The position numbers and the translations under genes are program-made. DNA of 40,206 nucleotides, from the NCBI GenBank assembly GCA_913063055.1, contig CAJXZK010000012.1, forward strand, positions 1 to 40,206, in the 5' to 3' direction. The DNA is from an uncultured bacterium (GTDB lineage Bacteria; Cyanobacteriota; Vampirovibrionia; Obscuribacterales; Obscuribacteraceae). The notes under the pieces are model-generated. The model saw only the letters and a program-made list of their open reading frames with translations. It had not been told where the DNA came from and searched no databases. Positions 14,734-22,903 of the stretch are shown piece by piece; the stretch's first letter is position 1, and the number at the start of each line of letters is the position of its first letter.

Positions 14734-15795
14734 ATGGGAAAAACCTGGATAATTTCGCCAACATTTGATTGCCTGTTTATCTGCGGCGGACTCTTCTGGC
14801 TATTATATGGCCTGCACTTATTTGCCCTGACACAGACCAATCACTCGCAACAACTAGCTCTGCTAGCCGCGGTATCGAATCTCGGCTTTCTATTTGTCAG
14901 CGAAACTCACACTATTAGCACTATTTTTGTACTGGAAAAGAAGGACGGCTCCCTGTCAGTTCGGAGCATACTAATAGCGGTGCTCCTGCTCACTATAGGC
15001 ATCCAATGCTTCTTCATCGCCGCACTACCAGCAATACTACTAAAAGTCTATCTACTATGGGTGCCGCAACATTTTCTTGCTCAAACTAGAGGGATATTTC
15101 TGCTCTACTGCCTTAAAGCAAATGTTGCAATTACGGCCACTAAGCGCTTCTGGCTGCTAACTACAACCAGACTAACTATGTTCTATTGGATGGCAGTCTT
15201 ACTCACTGACTATAAACAAGGGCCAACTGAATTTCTCATGGTGAGGCTTCCTGACTGGGGAGTACTCCCTACCTGGGTGGCCTCAGCCCTAATGCTACTC
15301 TCTTTTTTCAGCATACTGGCTTTTAGCTTGAGTTTCCTGCCCATCTCAGCCACTGGCACCAAGACAAAGCTGCCGCCAGCTCATGCCTTGGCCATGCTGA
15401 CTACTTCCTTGCTTCTATTTCTCCTGCCACGCGAAAGGCTAGACGACATCTGGCTCTACGCACCGGCATACTTCCACGGCAGCCAATATCTCTGTTTAGT
15501 CTATGCTCGCATCAAAGAAAGCAAACCATTCATCGCCTTTACCATGCTGCCCCTGGCCCTACTGTGTGCTGTTGCAGTTTTTGCCGGACTGCCCATGCTA
15601 ATCTCCAACTTCAGCATGCCCTTAGTCACGGCCTTAGCAGTAGTCTTTTGTTGCATTCAATTTCAACACTTCATTACTGATGCAGAAATCTGGAAACTGA
15701 GCCGAAAGCCAGTGAGGCAAGCACTTTGCAGCACCATCCCCGAAGAGATACAGTTCTACAAACCAAGAGCGCTCGACGGCAGCAACTTCAAATGA
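14734..15795 (+). CDS. Polytopic membrane protein with conserved-looking C-terminal motif
   Basis: From ATG 14734 the product has 353 residues with about eight to ten membrane helices. The N-terminal GKTWIISPTFDCLF and the C-terminal HFITDAEIWKLSRKPV resemble the start and end motifs of an uncharacterised family of bacterial integral membrane proteins that I know only by pattern (ISPxxD near the start, an H...D...IWK element near the end). Other His residues face helices (ETHTISTIF, VPQHFLAQTRG, YFHGSQYLCLVY). Repeated His/Asp in helices would suit a membrane metalloenzyme, but this is inference. The frame is open to 14671; ATG 14734 is chosen because it gives the family-like start, although no SD is seen. 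The 3' end overlaps the convergent hydrolase gene by 40 bp. Confidence 0.65.
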   Translation: MGKTWIISPTFDCLFICGGLFWLLYGLHLFALTQTNHSQQLALLAAVSNLGFLFVSETHTISTIFVLEKKDGSLSVRSILIAVLLLTIGIQCFFIAALPAILLKVYLLWVPQHFLAQTRGIFLLYCLKANVAITATKRFWLLTTTRLTMFYWMAVLLTDYKQGPTEFLMVRLPDWGVLPTWVASALMLLSFFSILAFSLSFLPISATGTKTKLPPAHALAMLTTSLLLFLLPRERLDDIWLYAPAYFHGSQYLCLVYARIKESKPFIAFTMLPLALLCAVAVFAGLPMLISNFSMPLVTALAVVFCCIQFQHFITDAEIWKLSRKPVRQALCSTIPEEIQFYKPRALDGSNFK

Positions 15796-16772
15796 CTAAG
15801 CAAAAACTTCTCCATCTGTACCATACTGCTATTCCATTCATCTATATTTCCGCCACCACCGTGCCCACCATTCTTGATAGCTAAAAGTTGACACTCTACG
15901 CCGATCTTCTTGCAAGCCTCAAGAAACTCAGTGGCTTGCTCGTAAGGAACAATTTGATCTCTGGTGCCATGAATAATCATAGTCGGCGCGTCACCAGCCG
16001 TCAGATAGTTAATTGGGCTGGCCTTTTCAAACGACTCAGGATTCTGCAACCTGGTTTTGCCAATGAATTTTTCTGCACTGAGCTCAGAATCTGCCGGCAG
16101 ATCTTTGCTTAGATCTGTTGGCCCAGCCAGGTTTACCACCACCTCCACCGCACTTGACACCTTAATATCATCGCCAGAAATTGGTAGTTCCTTAGTATCA
16201 GTAGTGCCTAGCAACAGTGCCAAATGCCCACCAGCCGAGCTGCCAACAGCACCGATGTGCAAGGGGTCTATGTTCAGCTCTTTAGCATGAGTACGAAGGA
16301 AACGCACGGCCGCCTTGCAATCATCGATTTGATCTAAAAAATGATGATTTGGGGCCAAGCGGTAATCAATAGAAACCGCAACACAGCCCTGCTGCGCTAA
16401 AGCATACAGACATGGCAGCATCTCCTTTTTATTACCAGACTTCCAAGCGCCACCATGTATACAAACAACAGCAGGGAAAGGCCCGTGACCTTGCTTTGGT
16501 GTAGCTATATCCATCTTAAGGTTCTGCCAATCACGCTGAACATAAACAACATTGCGCCGCAGTTCAACTGTCGCCGGTGCAGCAGGATAGCTCTGCCAGG
16601 CCGTGCAATAGCCGTATCCGCCTCGACCTAAGACCACTAACGAAAACACTGCCAGCAAAACTAAAAGTATTTTCCACGGTAGCAGGGCAAAATCAAGAAA
16701 CGATCTTCCTGGCAAAAAGATCTTTCTTAGCCACAACAGCACACTACCCTTGAAGTTATCAAATTTGTTCAT
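15756..16772 (-). CDS. Membrane-anchored alpha/beta hydrolase (esterase/lipase type)
   Basis: A 338-residue protein with an N-terminal membrane segment (about residues 34-50, ILLVLLAVFSLVVLG) and a carboxylesterase-like alpha/beta hydrolase domain. The oxyanion motif is CIHGGAW, the nucleophile elbow GSSAGG (Ser179), the acid HGTRDQIVP (Asp272) and the His in GGHGGGG (His304), a complete triad. The domain is close to the BD-FAE/Aes-type esterases acting on acyl or acetylated-sugar esters. The anchor should place it outside the cytoplasmic membrane. ATG 16772 has only a weak CGGA upstream. Its last 40 bases overlap the end of the convergent membrane-protein gene. Confidence 0.85.
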   Translation of the reverse strand: MNKFDNFKGSVLLWLRKIFLPGRSFLDFALLPWKILLVLLAVFSLVVLGRGGYGYCTAWQSYPAAPATVELRRNVVYVQRDWQNLKMDIATPKQGHGPFPAVVCIHGGAWKSGNKKEMLPCLYALAQQGCVAVSIDYRLAPNHHFLDQIDDCKAAVRFLRTHAKELNIDPLHIGAVGSSAGGHLALLLGTTDTKELPISGDDIKVSSAVEVVVNLAGPTDLSKDLPADSELSAEKFIGKTRLQNPESFEKASPINYLTAGDAPTMIIHGTRDQIVPYEQATEFLEACKKIGVECQLLAIKNGGHGGGGNIDEWNSSMVQMEKFLLSHLKLLPSSALGL

Positions 16773-16872
16773 GGTTTCCGAGCCTACTTAGAGTATTGCT
16801 ACTCTAGGACATCAGAGTAAAGTCTCTTTTACAGCCCAACTAAGACAAATTGCGCCTTACAAAGACAATTGT

Positions 16873-17670
16873 TTAGCTGCCCTTACAAAAGCGAACGACT
16901 TGCTGCATATGACCTGCCAAAGCAGAGTATCCAGGCACTTTATGAAACTGAACCGTGAATGGATTATTGCTGCGAAACTTGCCTAACACACCAAACTCTG
17001 GCTCTTCAACTTCGGCTTGATAGGTGCCAAAAAGCCTATCCCACAACATTAAAATGCCACCAAAATTCTTGTCTAAATAGATTTTGTTACGTGCGTGATG
17101 CACACGGTGAGCCGATGGCGTGTTAACTATTCCCTCTAACCAACCAAGTTTGCCGACCAATTTAGTATGCAGGAAAAATTGATAGATCAAATTGGCAAAG
17201 AGAAATAGCACTACCTGATTGGCAGAAAAGCCCAGCAAAATTAGAGGTGCGAAAATCAGCGGTGCCACTAGTCGACCAAGCCAATGCAGGCGAAAACTAG
17301 TAGTGAGATTGAAGCTACGACTAGAATGGTGCACCTCATGGAAAAACCACAAAACCCTGGTTGTATGGCTGAGGCGATGTTCCCAGTAGTAAGCCAAATC
17401 TGTCAAAACCACAGCTACAACGGTGGTAGCGATAGTATTGGGCAGCTCCCAGGGGCGGACACTTTCTAGGAATTTCAAGCAATAAAAGGTATAGCCGACA
17501 AAAAGTGGCTGACTAACTCGGGCACCAACAAAAATGCCCAGGTTGCAGAGCACATCCTTGCCTTCGTAGAGGCTTATACCCTTAGCCCTGGATACAATCC
17601 ATTCTAAGAGAATACAAGTCGCAAAAACGAAAAAGGACGGCCATAACAAAGCCTGAGCATCTTCGAACAT
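16873..17670 (-). CDS. Sterol desaturase / fatty-acid hydroxylase superfamily membrane enzyme
   Basis: The 265-residue protein has several hydrophobic helices and the three histidine boxes of the integral-membrane di-iron hydroxylases: HRLSH (HRxxH), HEVHHS (HxxHH) and HRVHHA. Members hydroxylate or desaturate sterols, fatty acids, carotenoids or sphingolipid-like substrates using O2; the substrate is not determined. The WDRLFGTY ending is typical. ATG 17670 is chosen over a TTG at 17688 because AGGTGG lies eight bases upstream. The alpha/beta hydrolase gene follows 100 bp downstream on the same strand, so they may be cotranscribed. Confidence 0.9.
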   Translation of the reverse strand: MFEDAQALLWPSFFVFATCILLEWIVSRAKGISLYEGKDVLCNLGIFVGARVSQPLFVGYTFYCLKFLESVRPWELPNTIATTVVAVVLTDLAYYWEHRLSHTTRVLWFFHEVHHSSRSFNLTTSFRLHWLGRLVAPLIFAPLILLGFSANQVVLFLFANLIYQFFLHTKLVGKLGWLEGIVNTPSAHRVHHARNKIYLDKNFGGILMLWDRLFGTYQAEVEEPEFGVLGKFRSNNPFTVQFHKVPGYSALAGHMQQVVRFCKGS

Positions 17671-17754
17671 AATTTGAGCCACCTGCAACTGCCACCGACA
17701 AAATTCAGTACGGCAGGGGCATCAAAAAAGTTTCAGAAGTGACGAAGTTTGTGA

Positions 17755-18024
17755 TTATTTTCCTTGATTGGCATTGCCGGCTTCTTTGTTAGCCTTGGCC
17801 TGCTCTTTTGCAGCTTTCTCACTAGCTCTTTCTGCCTTTTTAGCAGCCCGCCCAGCTCTAAAAGGATGGCCCTTGGCGGTTTGCTCTTGAGCTCTATTAT
17901 TATCGGCTTGGGCTTTAGCTTCATCGCGTGCAGCGTCAGCAGCAGCATCGGCAAAAGCAGGCAATGTACCAGCAGCAAAGCCACCAACCAAGACCAAAGC
18001 ACATACGTTTAGAAACAGTTTCAT
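17755..18024 (-). CDS. Small secreted Ala/Lys-rich protein
   Basis: From ATG 18024 the product has 89 residues: a signal peptide (MKLFLNVCALVLVGGFAAGTL, cleavage after AFA) and a highly charged Ala/Lys/Glu/Gln-rich mature part rich in heptad-like alternation (AAKKAERASEKAAKEQAKA), predicted helical or coiled. GAGG lies eight bases before the start. The 15-residue longer frame (from 18069) would hide the signal peptide. Such proteins resemble small periplasmic charged-helix proteins, but no family is recognised. It is flanked by a sterol-desaturase-family gene downstream and a VOC gene upstream, with no clear functional link. Confidence 0.65.
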   Translation of the reverse strand: MKLFLNVCALVLVGGFAAGTLPAFADAAADAARDEAKAQADNNRAQEQTAKGHPFRAGRAAKKAERASEKAAKEQAKANKEAGNANQGK

Positions 18025-18107
18025 CTTGAATTCCTCAGAAAGTAAGTATGTTGTAGTTATTGAATGCAAATACAGTAAATCAAAAGTTTAGTGGAGATTG
18101 AGTGAAG

Positions 18108-18575
18108 TTACTTTGTCGCGGTCACAGCGTGCTTAGCAGCTTCAGCCTGACGCTTTTCCATCTCTTCAGGACTGACATCTTCAACATGGGTGGCAAGATG
18201 CCAGATATGGCCAAAAGGGTCCACAATGGAGCCAGAGCGGTCACCATAGAACTGGTCTTGCACCGGCCGCTGCACTGTGGCACCTTCGGCCAGAGCCAAT
18301 TTAAAAGTGGCATCAACGTCAGGCAGGTAGAACATTAATCCAACCGGACTTCCACCCAATGCATGAGGGCTCTTGCCTTCGCTACATTCGTCCGCCAACA
18401 TAATCACAGAGTCACCAATCTGAAGCTCAGCGTGGCCAATTTTTCCACCGGGGGCTGGCATTCTCATGTGCTCTTTAGCGTCAAAAACTTTCTTGTAAAA
18501 CTCAATAGCCTTAGCTGCGTCGCGCATGGTCAAGTATGGAGTTAGAGAATGGTATCCTTCTGGCTTAAAATTCAT
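18108..18575 (-). CDS. VOC-superfamily protein (PhnB/glyoxalase-like)
   Basis: The 155-residue protein has the paired beta-alpha-beta-beta-beta modules of the vicinal-oxygen-chelate fold: LTPYLTMRDAAKAIEFYKKVFDAKE, HAELQIGDSVIMLAD, then FYLPDVDATFKLALAEGATV and DRSGSIVDPFGHIWHLATH. This is the pattern of PhnB-like/YdhR-type members. Some metal-ligand positions are filled (His in HAEL, Glu/His at the end), but the activity (glyoxalase, dioxygenase or resistance) cannot be told. ATG 18575 has GGAGG six bases before it. It is divergent from the CurA-like reductase with only 87 bp between starts, so both may respond to carbonyl or electrophile stress. Confidence 0.85.
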   Translation of the reverse strand: MNFKPEGYHSLTPYLTMRDAAKAIEFYKKVFDAKEHMRMPAPGGKIGHAELQIGDSVIMLADECSEGKSPHALGGSPVGLMFYLPDVDATFKLALAEGATVQRPVQDQFYGDRSGSIVDPFGHIWHLATHVEDVSPEEMEKRQAEAAKHAVTATK

Positions 18576-18662
18576 ATGCCCTCCGCTTTGAGCTCTAAAG
18601 GCGGCCGAGTATATAGGATCGCTGGGGAAGTTGCTTTAAATGCGGGAAAAGGAGTGATGGTA

Positions 18663-19691
18663 ATGGTTACACCATGTTTCACCAATCGGCAGTGGATTTA
18701 CGCCAAACGCCCCTCCGGCCGCGTCACAGAAGAGCACTACGAACTAAAAGAAACTGAACTGAATGAGCCCCTGGCCAGCAACGAAGTGGTAGTCAAAGCT
18801 CAGTACATCAGTGTTGACCCCTATATGCGCATACAGCAAGCCGAACGGCAATCGTTTGACCCACCGCACCCCTTAGGAATAGTGCAAAGAGGTGGCGCCG
18901 TCGGCCAAATTGTGGCCTCCAATAGCAGCTCTTTCAATGAGGGCGATTACGTTCTTTCGTACACAGGCTGGCAACTCTACGCCAAGTGCCATGCTAGCGA
19001 ACTGCGCAAGCTCGATGCTGCAACAGCGCCTATCACCACAGCTCTCGGAGTACTGGGCATGCCAGGGCGCACAGCCTGGTTTGGACTGATGGAAGCCGGC
19101 CGACCCAAGCCAGGAGAAACAGTAGTTGTCTCTGGCGCTGCTGGAGCCGTTGGCTCACTCGTCGCTCAATTCGCCAAACGAGCAGGTTGCAAAGTTTTCG
19201 GCATTGCTGGCGGAGCAAGTAAGTGTTCCTTTTTAACAGAAAAACTTGGTCTTGACGGCGCCATAGACTATCGACAATATCAAGATGCAGAGTCGCTTTC
19301 AAAGGCCATTGCAAAAATCACAAATGGAGTAGACGTCTACTTTGACAATGTTGGCGGCATGGTCACCGATGCCATTATTCCCAACATAAAATTGCGAGCG
19401 CGAATAATCATATGTGGCCAAATCAGCCAGTATGACGGTGGTTTAGACAAACCCAATCTCGGACCACGTTTTCTGCAGCACATGCTCTTTCAACGAGCTA
19501 CTATTCAAGGCATACTAGCTCGCGACTATTCCCATCGCATGGACGAAATGCTAGAGATAGTGGCACCTTGGGTGAAAGACAAGCAAATAGTTTTTGAAGA
19601 AACAATAGTGGATGGCTTCGAAAACCTGCCGCAAGCGCTGAACAGTTTGTTTGAAGGCAAGAACGTAGGTAAGCTGTTGGTGCGGGTTTAG
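18663..19691 (+). CDS. curA: NADPH-dependent alkenal/curcumin reductase-like MDR enzyme (CurA family)
   Basis: The 342-residue protein is a zinc-free medium-chain reductase: it opens NRQWIYAKRPSGRV, continues VDPYMRIQ, LGVLGMPGRTAWFGL and the Rossmann loop VVVSGAAGAVGS, and ends GKNVGKLLVRV. These features are shared with E. coli CurA and leukotriene-B4 12-hydroxydehydrogenases, which reduce alpha,beta-unsaturated carbonyls with NADPH. Zinc-ligand cysteines of alcohol dehydrogenases are absent, as expected. Start: ATG 18663 with AAAAGGAG eight bases upstream; the frame is open to 18549, inside the divergent VOC gene, which is not a plausible start. Specific substrate unproven. Confidence 0.88.
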   Translation: MVTPCFTNRQWIYAKRPSGRVTEEHYELKETELNEPLASNEVVVKAQYISVDPYMRIQQAERQSFDPPHPLGIVQRGGAVGQIVASNSSSFNEGDYVLSYTGWQLYAKCHASELRKLDAATAPITTALGVLGMPGRTAWFGLMEAGRPKPGETVVVSGAAGAVGSLVAQFAKRAGCKVFGIAGGASKCSFLTEKLGLDGAIDYRQYQDAESLSKAIAKITNGVDVYFDNVGGMVTDAIIPNIKLRARIIICGQISQYDGGLDKPNLGPRFLQHMLFQRATIQGILARDYSHRMDEMLEIVAPWVKDKQIVFEETIVDGFENLPQALNSLFEGKNVGKLLVRV

Positions 19692-19892
19692 CGAGTATTG
19701 AAAGGACAACTACTTTGCGGTAGAGCGGGCAAAGCAGCCCTTCCAGATCAGAAATAGCAATGGCCTGCAGCAATTTCGCGTTCTAGTAACACCACAAAAA
19801 GCTGGAAGCCGGGGCTCTACTATATCGACGCCCTTGCAGAGCAGAAGGGCGGAAAACCGACTTTCATCTCGCGCAGGACTATCAATACGGCT

Positions 19893-20846
19893 CTATAGCT
19901 CACCGGCAACCGCTTTAGCAGCCACTTTTGCCATAAAAGATTCACGCTCTTCAATTTTTGCTCGGGAACCTTTGGTGAATACAGCAATATAAATCGTCTC
20001 TCCATGGGGGCCGACCGCCACTCCCACATCATTGGTAGCGGTGTTCTGTCCAGCCACATCGCGACCTGTACCAGTTTTATGCGCGAGTGTCCAGCCCGCT
20101 GGCAGGCCTGCCTTAATGCGGGCCGGACCTGTCTTGCAATTAAACAAGTCTTCTAAAACTACCGCTGTTGAGCTCTTAGATAGCAAATTGCCGCTATGGA
20201 GCTTTTGCAACATCTCAACCATAGCCCGAGGAAGGGCTGTATCTCTAGGATCTTTGAGAAACTTGGCAATCTGCACGCTCTCAGGCTGCAACGTACCTTC
20301 AGGACGATCCACTCTAATGCCGGTGATACCAGCTTCTTTTAACATGGCAGTTACAGCAGAAGCACCACCGGCCCGAGCTATCAGAAGGTCGCAAGCAGTA
20401 TTATCACTGCTGCAAACTGCTCGCGTCATCAGTTCTCTAATCGTGAAATCTGATTGCTTGCCTTTTATCGCCTCTTTGATTGGGCTATGGAACGGCACCA
20501 CATCAGCCTTACGCACAGTGATTTTGTCTTGGATCGATAGCTTTCCAGCATCCGCCAGTCGCAGTATGGCAATAGAAACAGGCAACTTGCAGACACTCTG
20601 CATCGGGAAAGGCTTGTCTTGATTGAGCATGAATTGCTTCTTTCGAACCGTGTCGACTACTGCAACTCCAACTTCGCCTTTTACCTTGGCGACATCGGCA
20701 TCAGTTATTCCACTTGCACTTGCAGATCCGTTTACATATCCGTGGGCATCAGACGGAACTGCCATCGCGGGAAGAACTAGTGTTGATGACAATAGACCAA
20801 ACGAACTTGCTGCTAGCGCAAGCAATCGCCCTCGAAGTAATGCCAT
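19893..20846 (-). CDS. bla: Class A beta-lactamase
   Basis: A 317-residue precursor with a signal peptide (MALLRGRLLALAASSFGLLS..., cleavage probably after AMA). All class A motifs are present: SVCK (nucleophile Ser84, Lys87), SDN (147-149), omega-loop RPEGTLQ with Glu183 as the general base and Gln where most enzymes have Asn170, and HKTG (257-259). It should hydrolyse beta-lactams in the periplasm. The Asn-to-Gln change next to the catalytic water and the Cys inside the SxxK motif (VC) set it apart from common clinical enzymes. ATG 20846 has GAGGAAAA at a longish spacing. It stands alone with no regulator or mobile element nearby, so it looks chromosomal and intrinsic. Confidence 0.93.
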   Translation of the reverse strand: MALLRGRLLALAASSFGLLSSTLVLPAMAVPSDAHGYVNGSASASGITDADVAKVKGEVGVAVVDTVRKKQFMLNQDKPFPMQSVCKLPVSIAILRLADAGKLSIQDKITVRKADVVPFHSPIKEAIKGKQSDFTIRELMTRAVCSSDNTACDLLIARAGGASAVTAMLKEAGITGIRVDRPEGTLQPESVQIAKFLKDPRDTALPRAMVEMLQKLHSGNLLSKSSTAVVLEDLFNCKTGPARIKAGLPAGWTLAHKTGTGRDVAGQNTATNDVGVAVGPHGETIYIAVFTKGSRAKIEERESFMAKVAAKAVAGEL

Positions 20847-21074
20847 TCGTTTAGTTTTCCTCGAAAAGTGTTGTGAAACTCAAATGTCCAGCCAAATATT
20901 CTACTGGCGCAAACGCTCCAATTCTATGAGACAAGAGTATTTTACACTTCTTACTTACTGCTAGAAGCCATGACCAAAGACAAAAAGCGCATTCGCAATT
21001 CTCGACAAAGCCTAAGGAATAGGAGACAAGTGTTATTCTTAGAACTGCCATCAAGTTTTGAGGATAATAAATTC

Positions 21075-21551
21075 ATGGGCAAGCAGATAATAAAGCTCCT
21101 ATTTAGTATCGGACTGGTGGTGGTGGCATTGCTCGTTGGCATGATGGCATTTGTTACCGACACTGACGCAAAGGCATCTCTAAACTGGCCAGCAGTAACG
21201 GGTGTAGTAAAGAATACGAAGATAGAAAAGTCTGGAAGCCGTAGGGTTACGTTTTGTCCAAGAGTTTTTTACGCCTACGTTATCAACGGCAAATCCTATG
21301 AAGGCACGCTCATAACGGAGCCGGAGCCATTTTTTTCAACAGAAAAAGAAGCACAGCAGATCACCAGCCGATATCCAGATAACAGCCAAGTTCAGGTTTA
21401 CTATAATCCCAAAAACCCCGAACAGGCACACTTAATTCGCGGACAAACCAGTCAGGGCCAGAACACCGTTTGGGTTAGCATCATCTTTCTTATCGGCTCC
21501 ATTGCCTTCTTTGTGGTGCAGTTAACGAGAGTACTACGCCGTCGCTGGTAG
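21075..21551 (+). CDS. DUF3592-family membrane protein
   Basis: The 158-residue product has a first helix at about residues 4-26, an extracytoplasmic beta-rich segment (WPAVTGVVKNTKIEKSG, VFYAYVINGKSYEGT, YNPKNPEQAHLI) and a second helix near the C-terminus followed by RRRW. The WPxxxGxV...Y.V.G..Y.G pattern and YNPxNPxxA are typical of DUF3592, whose function is unknown. The frame is open to an ATG at 20970, which would add 35 basic, low-complexity residues; I prefer ATG 21075 because family members begin with the helix and GAGG lies upstream, though at a long spacing. It is convergent with the di-iron protein gene. Confidence 0.75.
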   Translation: MGKQIIKLLFSIGLVVVALLVGMMAFVTDTDAKASLNWPAVTGVVKNTKIEKSGSRRVTFCPRVFYAYVINGKSYEGTLITEPEPFFSTEKEAQQITSRYPDNSQVQVYYNPKNPEQAHLIRGQTSQGQNTVWVSIIFLIGSIAFFVVQLTRVLRRRW

Positions 21552-21586
21552 AGCCAAGCACTTCGATTGGCTCTACCGAAACCATC

Positions 21587-22453
21587 TCAAATCGCTTTCC
21601 GCTGCTCGTCCGACCCATTCCAGAAAATTGCCACAGCATCAAGCATGGCTTTGCCACCAGCTAAAAATGCTTCCTCACAAAAATCTGGCTTAGCAAAAGC
21701 AGCAGCTAGCTCGTCGTCGGTATGAGCAGCATGCTGATCTTCTATTTGATCATGAAAGACCCAGAAGCCCAGAGGAAGATCAGCGATTTGGCTCTCTTTG
21801 ATAATCTTCAAGCCAGCAATTAACTCTTTCCAAAAACCAGCAGCGGCCCAATGTTCGATGGCATGAGAAGCACCGGCAGCAGTTGATTCATCGTCCGAGC
21901 TGTACCAATTCATCAGCGCGTCACAGAATGCCAAAGTAGATGCGCTGCCGTGTTTGCGTTTGCCAATTTGATTAAACTCAAGACCAAGGTGGCTAGCAAA
22001 ATCAGCCAACCACTCGAAATGGGCAGCAGTAAAGCGAAAACGACCGTTATCGATGGAGCCATCGGCAGTGAACATCACACCTAACTCGTTCATCAAAATC
22101 TCTTTGCTCGCTCTGTAGCTGGCCAAATCAACGGCATTGATGCACTTACGCAATTGCGCTTCGATGAAGAGATGGCTGAAGACAGAGAACTGCACTGTGA
22201 ATTGGCGCAACTGTTCTGGGCTTGCGTCGCCCTGGCTAAACCATGAGGTAAATTGGTTCGAGTTGACGATGGGGTGACTGCCAATCAATTCGTCCACGCG
22301 CACCTTAAACGCGGCCAGGGCGGCTGCGGAGCCAGCATCTGTTGATGCCGCCCCGGCGGTGACAGCACTAGGACCAGACACTGTGTCAGCAACAAGACTG
22401 AGCGTAACAGCCGGTCTTTCATGTACTGCAATGGTTTCGAGTTTCTGAAGCAT
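21587..22453 (-). CDS. Haem-oxygenase-like di-iron (iron-containing redox) enzyme
   Basis: An all-helical 288-residue protein with a 50-residue Ala/Ser/Thr-rich N-terminus. The core carries the ligand pattern of haem-oxygenase-fold di-iron oxidases (CADD, UndA and SznF central domain, PqqC/TenA relatives): MNELG (Glu123), AAHFEWL (His145), ASHAIEHW (Glu200) and FHDQIEDQH (His234, Glu238, His241). These proteins use O2 for decarboxylation, N-oxygenation or self-sacrificing synthesis (as in CADD-dependent p-aminobenzoate formation), so function cannot be fixed from sequence. ATG 22453 has AAAGGA about ten bases upstream. A strong terminator-like hairpin and a structured segment precede it (22513-22760), suggesting attenuation control. 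Confidence 0.75.
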   Translation of the reverse strand: MLQKLETIAVHERPAVTLSLVADTVSGPSAVTAGAASTDAGSAAALAAFKVRVDELIGSHPIVNSNQFTSWFSQGDASPEQLRQFTVQFSVFSHLFIEAQLRKCINAVDLASYRASKEILMNELGVMFTADGSIDNGRFRFTAAHFEWLADFASHLGLEFNQIGKRKHGSASTLAFCDALMNWYSSDDESTAAGASHAIEHWAAAGFWKELIAGLKIIKESQIADLPLGFWVFHDQIEDQHAAHTDDELAAAFAKPDFCEEAFLAGGKAMLDAVAIFWNGSDEQRKAI

Positions 22454-22512
22454 GACGTATTTATCCTTTTTTTGAATTTCTGATGTTCTGTTTTTTGATT
22501 TTTAAAGCAAAG

Positions 22513-22545
22513 AAAAAGCCCTCTCGATCGACGAGAAGGCTTTTT
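22513..22545 (-). terminator. Terminator-like hairpin in the leader of the di-iron enzyme gene
   Basis: On the minus strand AAAAAGCC-TTCTCG / CGAGAG-GGCTTTTT form a stem of 8 plus 5 bp (one A-C mismatch) around a five-base loop, followed by CTTT. It ends about 60 bases before the start codon at 22453. The arms are symmetrical, so it could also stop plus-strand transcription; but the facing plus-strand gene begins further downstream, so a leader attenuator on the minus strand is the simplest reading. Confidence 0.65.
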
Positions 22546-22559
22546 GTTCATAAGTTCTA

Positions 22560-22760
22560 GACTTTTATGACAACGCCAACTAGCCGACCCCGAGGGAGTA
22601 GGTATAGTAGTAATAGCTGTAGGCGTTACGGGCAGTCATTTTAGTGCGGTTAATCCGACAAGTTGTCTTGCGACGGGTCAAATTCGATTGGTGTAATTTC
22701 CAATCTTACCCTCCGAGCTTAACAGAACCACCCAAGGGTGGCAAGCAAAAGTTTCGCCTT
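22560..22760 (-). promoter_or_regulatory. Candidate structured 5' leader RNA
   Basis: Upstream of the attenuator-like hairpin several inverted pairs are found: AACGCC (22573-22578) with GGCGTT (22622-22627), enclosing CCC/GGG; GATTGG (22686-22691) with CCAATC (22700-22705); and CCACCC with GGGTGG (22728-22741). No ORF with a ribosome site is present. I could not match it to a riboswitch class I know (TPP, cobalamin and THF checked by eye). Structure is suggestive only. Confidence 0.3.
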
Positions 22761-22866
22761 CAGTCACATTGTGACAAAAGCCAAAACGAGAAAATCCCAA
22801 GTTTTAATCCACGGCAAAAATGACATGACTTGATTAGCCATCGAACCCAGAAACTCAGAATTCACT

Positions 22867-22872
22867 TATAAT
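22867..22872 (+). promoter_or_regulatory. -10 element for the SAF-domain lipoprotein gene
   Basis: A perfect TATAAT lies 31 bp before ATG 22904, giving a leader of about 25 bases. No recognisable -35 box is found at 16-18 bp, so promoter strength or activator dependence is uncertain. Confidence 0.45.
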
Positions 22873-22903
22873 GTGCTTTCATTTCCTAGCGAGACTGTAA
22901 TTC

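Noticed and set aside
22285-22551. Minus-strand frame starting MNKKPSRRSRG across the attenuator-like hairpin, considered as a leader peptide
   Set aside because: It does not stop near the hairpin but runs far into the di-iron enzyme gene in another frame; no regulatory codon run is seen.
22560-22760. tRNA, tmRNA, 6S, SRP or RNase P RNA
   Set aside because: No T-loop, CCA end, tag-peptide frame or other conserved core of these RNAs could be found on either strand.
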